In this document: positions 26,217 to 35,664 of the stretch, piece by piece
Position numbering within the stretch: the first letter of the stretch is position 1
Layout of the letters: every line of letters starts with the position of its first letter
From: Betaproteobacteria bacterium
Lineage (GTDB): Bacteria; Pseudomonadota; Gammaproteobacteria; Burkholderiales; Casimicrobiaceae
Direction of reading: 5' to 3'
Assembly: GCA_016717855.1 (NCBI GenBank)
Contig: JADKEV010000039.1
Coordinates: 8,505-72,504, forward strand
DNA: 64,000 bases
Made by a program: the position numbers and the translations under genes
Notes under the pieces: generated by a model
The model's database searches: none
Told to the model about the DNA's origin: nothing
What the model saw: only the letters and a program-made list of their open reading frames with translations

Positions 26217-28121
26217 ATGTTGAACATTCGCCTGCCTGACGGCTCGCAACGCCCGTTTCCCGGACCGGTGACGGTGGCCGAGATCGCGCAGAGCATAGGC
26301 CCGGGCCTCGCCAAGGCGGCGCTGGCCGGAAAGGTCGGCGGCAAGGTCGTCGACACCTCGCATCGAATCGAATCCGACGCGGACGTCGCCATCGTCACCG
26401 ACCGTGATCCCGAAGGCCTGGAAGTCATCCGCCACTCGACGGCGCACCTGCTCGCGTATGCGGTCAAGGAACTGTTCCCGGACGCGCAGGTGACCATCGG
26501 CCCGGTGATCGAGGACGGCTTTTACTACGACTTTTCGTACAAGCGCCCGTTCCTGCCCGAAGACCTGGTCGCCATCGAGGCCAAGATGGCCGAACTGGCG
26601 AAGAAGGACGAGCCGGTGACGCGGAAAGTCCTGCCGCGCGACGAGGCAGTCGCCTATTTCAAGAGCATCGGCGAGCACTACAAGGCGGAAATCATCGCCG
26701 GCATCCCGGCCGACCAAGTCGTTTCGCTCTACACCGAAGGCAAGTTCACCGACCTGTGCCGGGGCCCGCACGTGCCCTCGACCGGCAAGCTCAAGGTCTT
26801 CAAGCTGATGAAGCTGGCCGGCGCCTACTGGCGCGGGGACTCGAAAAACGAGATGCTGCAGCGGATCTACGGTACGGCATGGGCGAAAAAGGAGGACCAG
26901 GACGCGTACCTGCACCGGCTGGAAGAAGCGGAGAAGCGCGACCACCGGAAACTGGGGAAGGCGCTCGACCTGTTCCACATGCAGGACGAGGCGCCCGGCA
27001 TGGTGTTCTGGCATCCCAAGGGCTGGGCGATCTGGCAGCAGGTTGAGCAGTACATGCGCCGCGTCTACCAGGACAACGGCTACCAGGAGGTCAAGGGGCC
27101 GCAGATCCTGGACCGCAGCCTGTGGGAAAAATCCGGGCACTGGCAGAACTACAAGGACAACATGTTCACCACGGCCAGCGAAAACCGCGATTACGCGATC
27201 AAGCCGATGAACTGTCCGGGCCACATCCAGATTTTCAATGCCGGACTGCATTCGTACCGGGAACTGCCGTTGCGCTACGGCGAATTCGGGCAATGCCACC
27301 GCAATGAGGCTTCCGGCGCCCTGCACGGCATCATGCGCGTGCGCGGCTTCACGCAGGACGACGGCCACATCTTCTGCACCGAGGAGCAGATCCTCGACGA
27401 GTGCGTCGCCTACACGACGCTGCTGCAGAAGGTCTACGCGGACTTCGGCTTCACCGACATCATCTACAAGATCGCGACCCGGCCGGACCAGCGCGTCGGG
27501 TCGGACGAATCCTGGGACAAGGCCGAGTTCGCGCTGATGGAGTCGCTGCGCCGTTCCGGATGCGAGTTCGCGATCTCGCCCGGCGAAGGGGCGTTTTACG
27601 GCCCGAAGATCGAGTACACGCTGAAGGACGCCATCGGCCGCCAATGGCAGTGCGGGACGATGCAGGTCGATTTCTCGATGCCGGAACGCCTGGGCGCCGA
27701 ATACGTCGCCGAGGACAATACGCGCAAGACTCCCGTCATGCTGCACCGGGCAATCGTCGGCTCGCTGGAGCGGTTCATCGGGATCCTGGTGGAGAACTTC
27801 GCGGGTGCGATGCCGGTCTGGCTGGCGCCCGTTCAGGCCATTGTCGTGACAATCACCGAAAACCAGGCGGAATATGCCAAAACCGTCGAGAAAACACTGC
27901 ACAACCAGGGATTCCGGGTGCAATCCGATTTGCGCAACGAGAAGATTTCCTATAAAATTCGAGAACATAGCCTGCAAAAGGTCCCGTATCACTTGGTGAT
28001 CGGCGACAAGGAAATGCAGGCTGGTACGGTGGCCGTGCGAGCCCGTGGCGGTGAGGATCTGGGCGCAATGAGTCTGGATGCCTTTGCCGAGCGCCTCCGC
28101 AAGGAGGCGACAGTCGCCTGA
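26217..28121 (+). CDS. thrS: threonyl-tRNA synthetase
   Basis: 634-aa class II synthetase with the full set of domains: N-terminal TGS (residues 1-62), editing domain with the HSTAHLLAYAVKELFP zinc-like site, catalytic core with MNCPGHIQIF (zinc Cys) and ALHGIMRVRGFTQDD, and a C-terminal anticodon-binding domain. AAAAGGA precedes ATG 26217. It heads the conserved thrS-infC-rpmI-rplT-pheST-ihfA block. Confidence 0.97.
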   Translation: MLNIRLPDGSQRPFPGPVTVAEIAQSIGPGLAKAALAGKVGGKVVDTSHRIESDADVAIVTDRDPEGLEVIRHSTAHLLAYAVKELFPDAQVTIGPVIEDGFYYDFSYKRPFLPEDLVAIEAKMAELAKKDEPVTRKVLPRDEAVAYFKSIGEHYKAEIIAGIPADQVVSLYTEGKFTDLCRGPHVPSTGKLKVFKLMKLAGAYWRGDSKNEMLQRIYGTAWAKKEDQDAYLHRLEEAEKRDHRKLGKALDLFHMQDEAPGMVFWHPKGWAIWQQVEQYMRRVYQDNGYQEVKGPQILDRSLWEKSGHWQNYKDNMFTTASENRDYAIKPMNCPGHIQIFNAGLHSYRELPLRYGEFGQCHRNEASGALHGIMRVRGFTQDDGHIFCTEEQILDECVAYTTLLQKVYADFGFTDIIYKIATRPDQRVGSDESWDKAEFALMESLRRSGCEFAISPGEGAFYGPKIEYTLKDAIGRQWQCGTMQVDFSMPERLGAEYVAEDNTRKTPVMLHRAIVGSLERFIGILVENFAGAMPVWLAPVQAIVVTITENQAEYAKTVEKTLHNQGFRVQSDLRNEKISYKIREHSLQKVPYHLVIGDKEMQAGTVAVRARGGEDLGAMSLDAFAERLRKEATVA

Positions 28122-28172
28122 GCGCAGGTGGCTGACGCGGTGGCGCGGCCTTGATTTTTTTATTTTATAGGG

Positions 28173-28874
28173 ATTACACAGCTGGCTGATAAAGACCTGC
28201 GGATCAACGAGGACATCACCGTTCCCGAGGTTCGCTTAATTGGTGTTGACGGTGAACAGATTGGGATCGTGCCCACGCGAGAAGCGTTGGCCAAGGCGGA
28301 AGCAGCGGAAGTCGACCTCGTCGAGATCGCGCCCACCGCCCAGCCCCCGGTATGCCGGATCATGGATTACGGCAAATTCAAGTACCGGGAGGCCAAGAAA
28401 CAGCACGAGGCCCGACTGAAGCTGAAACAGATTCAGGTGAAAGAAGTCAAGTTTCGGCCCAACACGGATGACGGTGATTATCAGATCAAGCTGCGAAATC
28501 TCGTCCGCTTTCTGTCCGAGGGCGACAAGGCGAAGGTGACCTTGCGCTTCCGCGGCCGGGAGATGGCGCACCAGGAATTCGGCGTGCGCCTGCTCGAACG
28601 GGTAAGAGGTGATCTGGAACTGGTCGGCGTGGTCGAGCAGTTTCCGAGAATGGAGGGCCGGCAAATGGTGATGCTGATCGGCCCCAAGAAAAAGCCTGAA
28701 AAGGTAGTCGTGCCGCATCACCAGGACAAGCAAGGTTCGGGTCCTGCCGCAGCCCCCCATGCAACGGGAGCCGTGGCACCCAAAGCACCGAGACCGAAGC
28801 CCGCAGCAACGGACGCAGCGCAAGCTGCCCCGGCGCCTGCGGCAGCGGCAACGGTCACCCGACCGGGCAACTAA
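28173..28874 (+). CDS. infC: translation initiation factor IF-3 (AUU start)
   Basis: Binds the 30S subunit and checks initiator tRNA and start codon. The start is ATT at 28173, the rare codon used by infC for autoregulation; the frame then reads ITQLADKDLRINEDI, the conserved IF-3 N-terminus. The core runs to about residue 178 (VMLIGPKKKPEK). A further 55 or so Ala/Pro-rich residues make the protein 233 aa, against the usual 170-180. TATAGGG upstream is a weak ribosome binding site. Confidence 0.95.
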   Translation: MTQLADKDLRINEDITVPEVRLIGVDGEQIGIVPTREALAKAEAAEVDLVEIAPTAQPPVCRIMDYGKFKYREAKKQHEARLKLKQIQVKEVKFRPNTDDGDYQIKLRNLVRFLSEGDKAKVTLRFRGREMAHQEFGVRLLERVRGDLELVGVVEQFPRMEGRQMVMLIGPKKKPEKVVVPHHQDKQGSGPAAAPHATGAVAPKAPRPKPAATDAAQAAPAPAAAATVTRPGN

Positions 28875-28888
28875 TAATTGGAACTGCA

Positions 28889-29086
28889 ATGCCGAAGATG
28901 AAGACGAAAAGCGGAGCGAAAAAACGCTTCAAGGTGCGCGGATCGGGTTCGATCAAGCGCAGCATGGCGTACAAGCGCCATATCCTGACCAAGAAGACCA
29001 CCAAGAACAAGCGCCAACTGCGCGGTACGGCGGAAATTCACTCAACCAACATGGCGTCGGTGCGTTCGATGCTGCCGTACGCATAA
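28889..29086 (+). CDS. rpmI: 50S ribosomal protein L35
   Basis: 65-aa, strongly basic ribosomal protein of normal length, starting MPKMKTKSGAKKRFKV. It follows infC by 14 nt and precedes rplT, the usual order; in E. coli L20 represses this operon. Confidence 0.97.
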   Translation: MPKMKTKSGAKKRFKVRGSGSIKRSMAYKRHILTKKTTKNKRQLRGTAEIHSTNMASVRSMLPYA

Positions 29087-29104
29087 CCGGAAAGGAGCAC
29101 AACC

Positions 29105-29461
29105 ATGCCAAGAGTCAAACGTGGTGTGACCGCCCGGGCGCGGCACAAGAAGATCATCGATCTTGCCAAAGGCTACCGCGGCCGCCGCGGCAATGTCTAC
29201 CGGATCGCCAAGCAGGCGGTAATGAAGGCCGGGCAGTACGCGTATCGCGACCGCCGGGCCAAGAAGCGGGATTTCCGCGCGCTGTGGATCGTGCGCATCA
29301 ACGCCGCAGTGCGGGAACTGGACATGAGCTACAGCGTGTTCATCGCCGGCCTGAAGAAGGCGGCGATCGACATCGACCGGAAAGTGCTCGCCGACCTGGC
29401 GGTGCACGACCGGCCGGCGTTCAACAAGATCGCGGAGCAGGCCAAAGCCTCTATGGCCTGA
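29105..29461 (+). CDS. rplT: 50S ribosomal protein L20
   Basis: 118-aa rRNA-binding assembly protein, with MPRVKRGVTARARHKKI at the N-terminus and the typical KGYRGRRGNVYRIAKQAV block. AAAGGAG precedes ATG 29105. A terminator follows at 29474. Confidence 0.97.
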   Translation: MPRVKRGVTARARHKKIIDLAKGYRGRRGNVYRIAKQAVMKAGQYAYRDRRAKKRDFRALWIVRINAAVRELDMSYSVFIAGLKKAAIDIDRKVLADLAVHDRPAFNKIAEQAKASMA

Positions 29462-29473
29462 TCGGATCTGCCG

Positions 29474-29507
29474 AAAAAGGGGGGGCGAAGCCAGCCTCCC
29501 TTTTTTT
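29474..29507 (+). terminator. rho-independent terminator after rplT
   Basis: AAAAAGGGGGGGC and GCCTCCCTTTTTTT pair around a short loop, 12 nt after the rplT stop. The 344-nt stretch 29462-29805 holds this terminator and the REP-like repeat at 29733; I see no gene in it. Confidence 0.8.
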
Positions 29508-29732
29508 GTGGACGCAGGGAAAGCATGGCCACCCTGTCCCCGCTTGCGAAATAGGGCAAGGTTGAGGAGCGTTCAACCGAGGAATAACTTCTTCGAGCAC
29601 AGAATGCACTCGTTCGCTCCGTAACTGGGGTGAGGGAGAAAAAACAGTTGATCACTTTTGGAATTTTCGTGCAAAGTTTTCCGCTCCTCACCCATGCCCT
29701 TACAGCGGCAATGCCAGGCCGCCAGCCCGTAG

Positions 29733-29790
29733 GATGGGTGGAGCGAAGCGATACCCATCATTGGTCGGTGGAACGCAGCGATACCCATCA
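29733..29790 (+). repeat. REP-like palindromic repeat, two tandem copies
   Basis: Two 30-nt units in tandem. The first has GATGGGT and ACCCATC arms around GGAGCGAAGCGAT; the second has GTCGGTGGAACGCAGCGAT before ACCCATC. This GGGT-AGCGAAGCG-ACCC type is a widespread dispersed palindrome in proteobacterial genomes. It ends 15 nt before pheS and takes the place of a normal leader. Confidence 0.7.
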
Positions 29791-29805
29791 TCGTCGGGCG
29801 AAGCC

Positions 29806-30822
29806 ATGGACAATCTAGAGCAAATCGTCACTTCCGCGCTCGCCGACTTCGCCGCCTGCGGGGATCCGCCGTCGCTCGAAAATGCGAAGGCGAAGTACCT
29901 CGGCAAGTCCGGCGCGCTCACCGACCTGCTCAAGGGCCTGGGCAAGCTCGGCGCGGCCGATCGGCCCGCCGCCGGCGCACTGATCAACCAGGCCAAGGAA
30001 CGGCTCGAGGCGGCGCTCAACGCCCGCCGCGAGCAGCTCGCGCAGGCCAGGCTGGACGCGCAGCTCGCCGCCGAGGCGCTCGACGTCACGCTGCCGGGAC
30101 GCGGCAGGGGACTGGGCGGATTGCATCCGGTGATGCGCACCTGGGAACGCGTCGAGCAGATCTTCCGCTCCATTGGCTTCGAGGTCGCCGACGGGCCGGA
30201 GATCGAGACCGACTGGTACAACTTCACCGCGCTGAACAACCCGGAGAATCATCCGGCGCGCTCGATGCAGGACACGTTCTACATCGACGACCGCGACGCG
30301 GCGGGGCTTCCGCTGCTGCTGCGCACGCACACCAGCCCGATGCAGGTGCGCTACGCGCGGATGCACCAGCCGCCGATCAAGGTCATCGCCCCGGGCCGCA
30401 CCTACCGCGTCGACAGCGACGCGACGCACTCGCCGATGTTCCATCAGGTCGAGGGGCTGTGGATCGCCGAGAACATCAGCTTCGCCGACCTCAAGGGCGT
30501 CTACGCCGACTTCCTGAAGAAGTTCTTCGAGCGCGACGACATCGTCGTGCGCTTCCGCCCTTCGTTCTTTCCGTTCACGGAGCCTTCGGCCGAGATCGAC
30601 ATGGCGTTCGGCGACGCAGGCGAGAAGACCACGTGGCTGGAGATTTCCGGCTCCGGCCAGGTGCATCCCACGGTGATCCGCAACTATGGGCTGGACCCGG
30701 AACGCTATATCGGCTTCGCCTTCGGCAGCGGGCTCGAGCGCCTGGCGATGCTGCGCTACGGCATCGACGACCTGCGCCTGTTCTTCGAGGGCGACCTGCG
30801 CTTTTTGAAGCAATTCAATTGA
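29806..30822 (+). CDS. pheS: phenylalanyl-tRNA synthetase alpha subunit
   Basis: 338-aa catalytic subunit of the alpha2-beta2 enzyme. Class II motifs are visible: MHQPPIKVIAPGRTYRVD with HSPMFHQVEG, and GFAFGSGLERLAMLRYGI. ATG 29806 starts at MDNLEQIV, the family N-terminus; the longer frame reads through the REP-like repeat. No ribosome binding site is evident. Paired with pheT 9 nt downstream. Confidence 0.96.
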   Translation: MDNLEQIVTSALADFAACGDPPSLENAKAKYLGKSGALTDLLKGLGKLGAADRPAAGALINQAKERLEAALNARREQLAQARLDAQLAAEALDVTLPGRGRGLGGLHPVMRTWERVEQIFRSIGFEVADGPEIETDWYNFTALNNPENHPARSMQDTFYIDDRDAAGLPLLLRTHTSPMQVRYARMHQPPIKVIAPGRTYRVDSDATHSPMFHQVEGLWIAENISFADLKGVYADFLKKFFERDDIVVRFRPSFFPFTEPSAEIDMAFGDAGEKTTWLEISGSGQVHPTVIRNYGLDPERYIGFAFGSGLERLAMLRYGIDDLRLFFEGDLRFLKQFN

Positions 30823-30831
30823 TCTGAACGC

Positions 30832-33255
30832 ATGCAATTTTCCGAACACTGGCTACGCACCTGGGTCAATCCGCCGCTGGACAGCGACCAGCTCGCGCAT
30901 GCGCTGACCATGGCCGGGCTCGAGGTCGAGGATTCGGCCGCCGTCGCCCCGCCCTGCTCCGGCGTCGTGGTCGCGCAGGTGCTCGAGGTCGCGCGCCATC
31001 CGAACGCCGACCGCCTGTCGGTCTGCAAGGTCGACGCCGGCACCGGGGCGATGCTCGACATCGTGTGCGGCGCGCCCAACGTGGCGCCCGGCATCAAGGT
31101 TCCCTGCGCCCTGGTCGGGGCACGACTCCCGCCCGCCGAAGCCGGCCAGGGTCCGTTCGAGATCCGGCGGGCGACCATGCGCGGCGTGGACAGCGCCGGC
31201 ATGCTGTGCTCGGCACGCGAGTTGCACCTCTCGGACGATCACTCGGGGCTGCTGGTGCTCCCGGCGGACGCGCCGGTGGGCGCGGACATCCGGCGGGTGC
31301 TGGCGCTGGACGACCGCCTGCTCACGCTCAAGCTCACCCCCAACAAGGCGGACTGCCTTTCGATTCTGGGCGTGGCCCGCGAGGTCGCTGCGCTGACCGG
31401 CGCGCCGCTGACGGCGCCCGCGATCCCGCCGGTCGCGCCCGTCAGTGACGCGACGTTCCCGGTCACCATCACCGCGCCGGAGGGCTGCGGACGTTTCACC
31501 GGCCGCGTGATCCGCAACGTGAATGCGCACGCGCCCACGCCCGGCTGGATGAAGGACCGGCTCGCGCGCTCCGGCCAGCGGTCGATCTCGGCGCTGGTCG
31601 ACGTCACCAACTACGTGATGCTCGAGCTCGGCCGTCCGTTGCACGTGTACGATCTGGCCAAGCTGCAGGGCAAAATCGACGTCCGGTACGGCCGCCCGGG
31701 CGAGCGGGTTAAGCTGCTCAACGAGCAGACGGTGCCCGTGCACTACACCGACCTGCCGGTGTTGTGCATCACCGATGACTCGGGCCCGATCGGCCTGGCC
31801 GGCATCATGGGCGGCGACTCGACCAAGGCCGAAACGGACAGCACGGCAATCTTCCTCGAATCCGCGTTTTTCCACCCGAACGCGATCGCCGGCCGCGCGC
31901 GCCGCTACAACTTCGTCAGCGACGCCTCGCATCGCTTCGAGCGCGGCGTCGACTTCGACAACAACGTCGCCGGCATCGAACGCGCTACGCGACTCATCCT
32001 CGACATCTGCGGCGGCGAGCCCGGCCCCGTAGTCGACACCGTCGCGCGGCTGCCGGTGCGGGCGCCGGTGCGGTTGCGTGTCGCGCGTACCGCGCGCGTC
32101 CTTGGGATAACCGTCCCGCCCGCCGAAATCGCGGGCATCTTCACCCGGCTGCAACTGCCGTTCACGCGCGGTGGCGACGGCCCCGACGCCGACTTCATTG
32201 TCGCGCCGCCGTCGCACCGCTTCGATCTCGAGATCGAGGAAGACCTGATCGAGGAAGTCGCCCGGATACACGGCTTCGAGAACATTCCGGCACATCCGCC
32301 CGTGGCGCCCAGCGTCATGCTGCCCACGCACGAGACGCAGCGTTCGATCCATGCGGTGCGCCACCTGGTCGCCGACCTGGACTACCAGGAAGTCGTCAAT
32401 TTCAGCTTCGTGGATACGCAGGCCGAGATCGATTTCGCCGCCAACGCCGAACCCATCCGGCTGCTCAACCCGATCGCCAGCCAGATGAGCGTGATGCGCT
32501 CGTCGCTGCTCTCCGGCCTGGTCGGCAACATCGCCTACAACGTCAAGCGGCGGGCGCCCCGCGTGCGCGTGTTCGAAGTCGGCAAGGTTTACTTGCGCGA
32601 CAAGGCGGCGCCGGACGGTCCGCTGGCGATCGCCGGCTACCGGCAGCCGCTGCGCATCGCCGGCGCCGCGTACGGTCCCGCCGTCGACGAGCAGTGGGGA
32701 ACGCCCAAGCGGCAGGCCGACTTCTACGACGTCAAGGCCGACGTCGAAGCGCTGCTTGGCGGCGCGACGGCGCGCTTCGTCCCGGCCTCGCACCCGGCGC
32801 TGCACCCGGGACGCTCGGCGCGGATCGAGCGCGATGGCGCCGCGATCGGCTGGCTGGGCGAACTGCATCCCCGCCTCGCCCGCGCGCACGAATTGCCCGC
32901 GGCGCCGGTGCTGTTTGAAATCGAATGGGCGGCTTTGCAACACGTCGGCCTGCCCGACGTGCGGCCAGTTTCCCGGTTTCCGCCGGTGCGCCGCGACCTA
33001 GCTGTCGTGGTCGCAGAAGAGGTCCCGACACAAGCCCTTGTGGATGCGATGCTCGCGGTGAAACCGGCCTGCGTGGCGGACATCCGGGTGTTCGATGTGT
33101 ACCGCGGCGGCACGCTGCCGCAAGGACAAAAAAGCCTTGCGTTTCTTGTGCTTATGCAAGATACTCAACGCACATTAACGGATCCAGAAGTCGACGCGGC
33201 CATGGAGCAACTGTTCGAAACGCTCCGCGATAATTTCAACGGCACAACGCGCTAA
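30832..33255 (+). CDS. pheT: phenylalanyl-tRNA synthetase beta subunit
   Basis: 807-aa subunit with tRNA-binding (EMAP-like) domain at about 40-150, B3/B4 editing region with SDASHRFERGVDFD, B5 domain, and a C-terminal anticodon-binding FDX-ACB domain with FPPVRRDLAVVV. Normal length and order. Confidence 0.96.
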   Translation: MQFSEHWLRTWVNPPLDSDQLAHALTMAGLEVEDSAAVAPPCSGVVVAQVLEVARHPNADRLSVCKVDAGTGAMLDIVCGAPNVAPGIKVPCALVGARLPPAEAGQGPFEIRRATMRGVDSAGMLCSARELHLSDDHSGLLVLPADAPVGADIRRVLALDDRLLTLKLTPNKADCLSILGVAREVAALTGAPLTAPAIPPVAPVSDATFPVTITAPEGCGRFTGRVIRNVNAHAPTPGWMKDRLARSGQRSISALVDVTNYVMLELGRPLHVYDLAKLQGKIDVRYGRPGERVKLLNEQTVPVHYTDLPVLCITDDSGPIGLAGIMGGDSTKAETDSTAIFLESAFFHPNAIAGRARRYNFVSDASHRFERGVDFDNNVAGIERATRLILDICGGEPGPVVDTVARLPVRAPVRLRVARTARVLGITVPPAEIAGIFTRLQLPFTRGGDGPDADFIVAPPSHRFDLEIEEDLIEEVARIHGFENIPAHPPVAPSVMLPTHETQRSIHAVRHLVADLDYQEVVNFSFVDTQAEIDFAANAEPIRLLNPIASQMSVMRSSLLSGLVGNIAYNVKRRAPRVRVFEVGKVYLRDKAAPDGPLAIAGYRQPLRIAGAAYGPAVDEQWGTPKRQADFYDVKADVEALLGGATARFVPASHPALHPGRSARIERDGAAIGWLGELHPRLARAHELPAAPVLFEIEWAALQHVGLPDVRPVSRFPPVRRDLAVVVAEEVPTQALVDAMLAVKPACVADIRVFDVYRGGTLPQGQKSLAFLVLMQDTQRTLTDPEVDAAMEQLFETLRDNFNGTTR

Positions 33256-33275
33256 GGGTTCAAGGGAGCCGCGCC

Positions 33276-33587
33276 ATGATGACGTTGACCAAGGCAGAAC
33301 TTGCCGATCTTTTGTTCGAGCGCGTTGGTCTGAACAAGCGAGAGGCGAAGGACATGGTGGAGTGCTTTTTCGAGGAAATCCGCAAGTCGCTCGAAGACGG
33401 CACCAGCGTCAAGCTATCCGGTTTTGGCAACTTCCAGTTGCGCGCCAAACCCCAGCGACCCGGACGCAATCCCAAGACCGGCGAGGAAATTCCCATTACG
33501 GCGCGGCGCGTGGTGACCTTCCACGCCAGCCAGAAACTCAAGGCGATGGTGGACGCGGCGAATCATGCCGGAACTCTCCCCAAGTAA
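33276..33587 (+). CDS. ihfA: integration host factor alpha subunit
   Basis: 103-aa DNA-bending HU/IHF family protein, with MTLTKAELADLLFERVGLNK at the start and the RPGRNPKTGEEIPI beta-arm. It forms a heterodimer with IhfB. AGGGAG lies upstream of ATG 33276. Its end overlaps the merR-like gene by 23 nt. Confidence 0.96.
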   Translation: MMTLTKAELADLLFERVGLNKREAKDMVECFFEEIRKSLEDGTSVKLSGFGNFQLRAKPQRPGRNPKTGEEIPITARRVVTFHASQKLKAMVDAANHAGTLPK

Positions 33588-33954
33588 GCCGCTGCCGCCC
33601 ATCCCTGCCAAGCGGTACTTCACCATCGGTGAGGTGAGCGAGTTGTGCGCGGTGAAGCCGCACGTGCTGCGCTATTGGGAGCAGGAATTCACGCAGTTGA
33701 AGCCGGTCAAGCGGCGCGGCAACCGCCGCTATTACCAGCACCACGAAGTGCTGCTGATCCGCCGCATTCGCGACCTGCTCTACGAGCAGGGTTTCACCAT
33801 CAATGGCGCGCGCAACCGGCTGGAGACCGAGACGCTGAAAAAGCACAACGGCGAAGCCGCGCACGCCGCGCCGCCGCAGCAGGACAGCGAACCCGAAATC
33901 GATGTGCGCGAAGAACTGCAGGCGATCCTCGAGCTGCTGCAGAAGCCGCTGTAA
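33565..33954 (+). CDS. MerR-family transcriptional regulator
   Basis: 129-aa regulator with an N-terminal MerR helix-turn-helix (YFTIGEVSELCAVKPHVLRYWEQEF) and a coiled dimer helix; there is no metal-binding cysteine set. The same gene follows ihfA in many beta- and gammaproteobacteria; its target is not known to me. Confidence 0.88.
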   Translation: MPELSPSKPLPPIPAKRYFTIGEVSELCAVKPHVLRYWEQEFTQLKPVKRRGNRRYYQHHEVLLIRRIRDLLYEQGFTINGARNRLETETLKKHNGEAAHAAPPQQDSEPEIDVREELQAILELLQKPL

Positions 33955-33972
33955 GTAACCGGATCGCGATGC

Positions 33973-33978
33973 TATAAT
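33973..33978 (+). promoter_or_regulatory. -10 element of tRNA-Pro
   Basis: Perfect TATAAT, 10 nt before the tRNA; no good -35 is visible 17 nt upstream. Confidence 0.5.
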
Positions 33979-33988
33979 CGCGCCCAGT

Positions 33989-34065
33989 CGGGGTGTGGCG
34001 CAGCCTGGTAGCGCACTTGCATGGGGTGCAAGGGGTCCCGAGTTCGAATCCCGGCGCCCCGACCA
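33989..34065 (+). tRNA. tRNA-Pro (GGG)
   Basis: 77 nt with acceptor CGGGGTG/CGCCCCG, discriminator A and encoded CCA. Anticodon stem CTTGC/GCAAG with loop ATGGGGT, anticodon GGG. Confidence 0.95.
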
Positions 34066-34071
34066 GAAAAC

Positions 34072-34105
34072 AAAATGGCTTGGACCGCAAGGTCCAGGCC
34101 ATTTT
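34072..34105 (+). terminator. rho-independent terminator after tRNA-Pro
   Basis: AAAATGGCTTGGACC and GGTCCAGGCCATTTTT pair around a GCAA tetraloop, 7 nt after the tRNA. The remaining bases to 34260 hold nothing I can support. Confidence 0.85.
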
Positions 34106-34260
34106 TCTTGGGGCACTCCGTGGGAAAGCCGCCGGAGCAGGCAAGATCTGGGCACTCGTTCGGGCTGCGGCTGGCGCCGCCAACTCCGCAATCTCCTCGC
34201 CGAATCAGCTTGAATAGGGGTCTGACCCCAATTGCATTCCGCGTCAACGCCGCCCGAGGC

Positions 34261-34677
34261 TCAATGCCCGATGATGAAAATCCCCGACGCGGCCAGCGCC
34301 ATCACGGTCAATTCGAGCAGGCATAGCACGAAGTAGATGGCTTCGCCGCGCCGCGCATACAACGGCAGGATGGCCGCCAGGCACAGGAACGAGCATCCGA
34401 CCAGGAGCACGATGCCGCCCAGGCTCGCGAACTCGCCCTTCGCGGCCAGCACGACCCAGCCCCAGCCGACCGGCGTCGCACTTTCCCGCAAATAGGCATC
34501 GACGGGTTGGACCCACAGCGCCGGCAGCCGCTCGAACGGAACGTGCGCGGGCAGCAACCCAAGCAGATAGGCGGCGAAGGCGGCGACCAGCAGCACGAAT
34601 CCCAGCCGGGTGACCCAGTCGAGGACGCGCGCGTAACGGTGTTGCGCCTGCGACAACAGCGGGAACTCAGTCTTCAC
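34261..34677 (-). CDS. small integral membrane protein, possibly DUF1634-like
   Basis: 138-aa protein with three to four transmembrane helices (about 22-42, 72-103, 115-136). Genes of the DUF1634 type often accompany TauE/SafE anion exporters, and this one lies 9 nt after the tauE-like stop, so it may be a partner subunit. I am not certain of the family. Confidence 0.6.
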   Translation of the reverse strand: MKTEFPLLSQAQHRYARVLDWVTRLGFVLLVAAFAAYLLGLLPAHVPFERLPALWVQPVDAYLRESATPVGWGWVVLAAKGEFASLGGIVLLVGCSFLCLAAILPLYARRGEAIYFVLCLLELTVMALAASGIFIIGH

Positions 34678-34686
34678 GCCCGGCCT

Positions 34687-35664
34687 TCAGTCCAGGATGC
34701 CTTTGAGCAGCGCGCGCCCGCCGGCGAAGAGCAACAGCCCGATGACCAGGCGCCGCACCGCGGTCGCGCTGAGCACGCCAAGCAGGCGGGCGCCGATGCG
34801 CGCGCCCAACATCATGCCGATCACCGAGGGCACGGCCACGATGGCCAGGACCGCGCCCTTGAGCAGATAGACCCATGCCGCCGCCGAGTCGACCAGGGAC
34901 AGGATGAAACTCGACGTGCCGGCGGAGAGCTTCAGCGGCGCGCCCATCACGAGATTGAGCACCGGCACGTTCGCCCATCCCGCGCCCATCCCGAACATGC
35001 CTGCCAGCAAGCCGATGCCCGCGAAGAGCGCCAGCCCCAGTGGCGTCCGGTGGGTCTGCCACGCGATGACGCTGGACGTCGATCTGTCGACCAGCACGCC
35101 GTGCAGGCGCAAGGCGCCGGCCAGCCGGTCGGGCGCCGGGACCAGTGGATAGTCGGACCGTGCGGCGGTGGCCATCACGGCGACAATGGCCAGGATGATA
35201 ACGCCCAAGGCCAACTGCACGATCCGGGTGGGCAGTGCGAACCCGATCAGCGCTCCGGCAATCGAGGTTGCCGAAGCGATCACGGCGACCGGCAATGCCA
35301 GGCGCAGGTCGGCGAGGCCGGCGCGCAGCAGGCTGGGGCCGGCCGCCAGCGCGCTCGCCAGCGCCACCAGCAAGCCGGCGCCGCGCACGAAATCAAGATG
35401 GAACGGAAAGAACCCGCTGACGATGGGAACGAACAACACGCCCCCGCCGACGCCGGCCGGGACGGCGATCACGCCGAGTAGAAAGCAAACGACGAACAGG
35501 CCCAGCGGCCAGACCCACCACGGCGTATTTTCGGTGGCCAGGAGTTCACCCGCCAGCGCACCAGGCGACCACAGCAACATGGCAAGCGCACCCAACGCCG
35601 CCAGTCGCCGCAAGGCGCGCGCCGCGCGCGCCACGTTTCGCGGGCGGCGCTCGCGCCGGGTCAT
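34687..35664 (-). CDS. TauE/SafE family anion exporter
   Basis: 325-aa inner-membrane transporter with about eight hydrophobic segments. Family marks are VIAVPAGVGGGVLFVPIV and GIGLLAGMFGMGAGWANVPVLNLVMG. TauE/SafE proteins export sulfite or sulfonates, so near tusA-dsrE2 and dsr it may expel sulfite or another sulfur anion. The start overlaps the stop of the ankyrin gene (ATGA), so the two are co-translated. An N-terminal stretch of about 30 residues looks like a cleaved or extra signal segment. Confidence 0.82.
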   Translation of the reverse strand: MTRRERRPRNVARAARALRRLAALGALAMLLWSPGALAGELLATENTPWWVWPLGLFVVCFLLGVIAVPAGVGGGVLFVPIVSGFFPFHLDFVRGAGLLVALASALAAGPSLLRAGLADLRLALPVAVIASATSIAGALIGFALPTRIVQLALGVIILAIVAVMATAARSDYPLVPAPDRLAGALRLHGVLVDRSTSSVIAWQTHRTPLGLALFAGIGLLAGMFGMGAGWANVPVLNLVMGAPLKLSAGTSSFILSLVDSAAAWVYLLKGAVLAIVAVPSVIGMMLGARIGARLLGVLSATAVRRLVIGLLLFAGGRALLKGILD

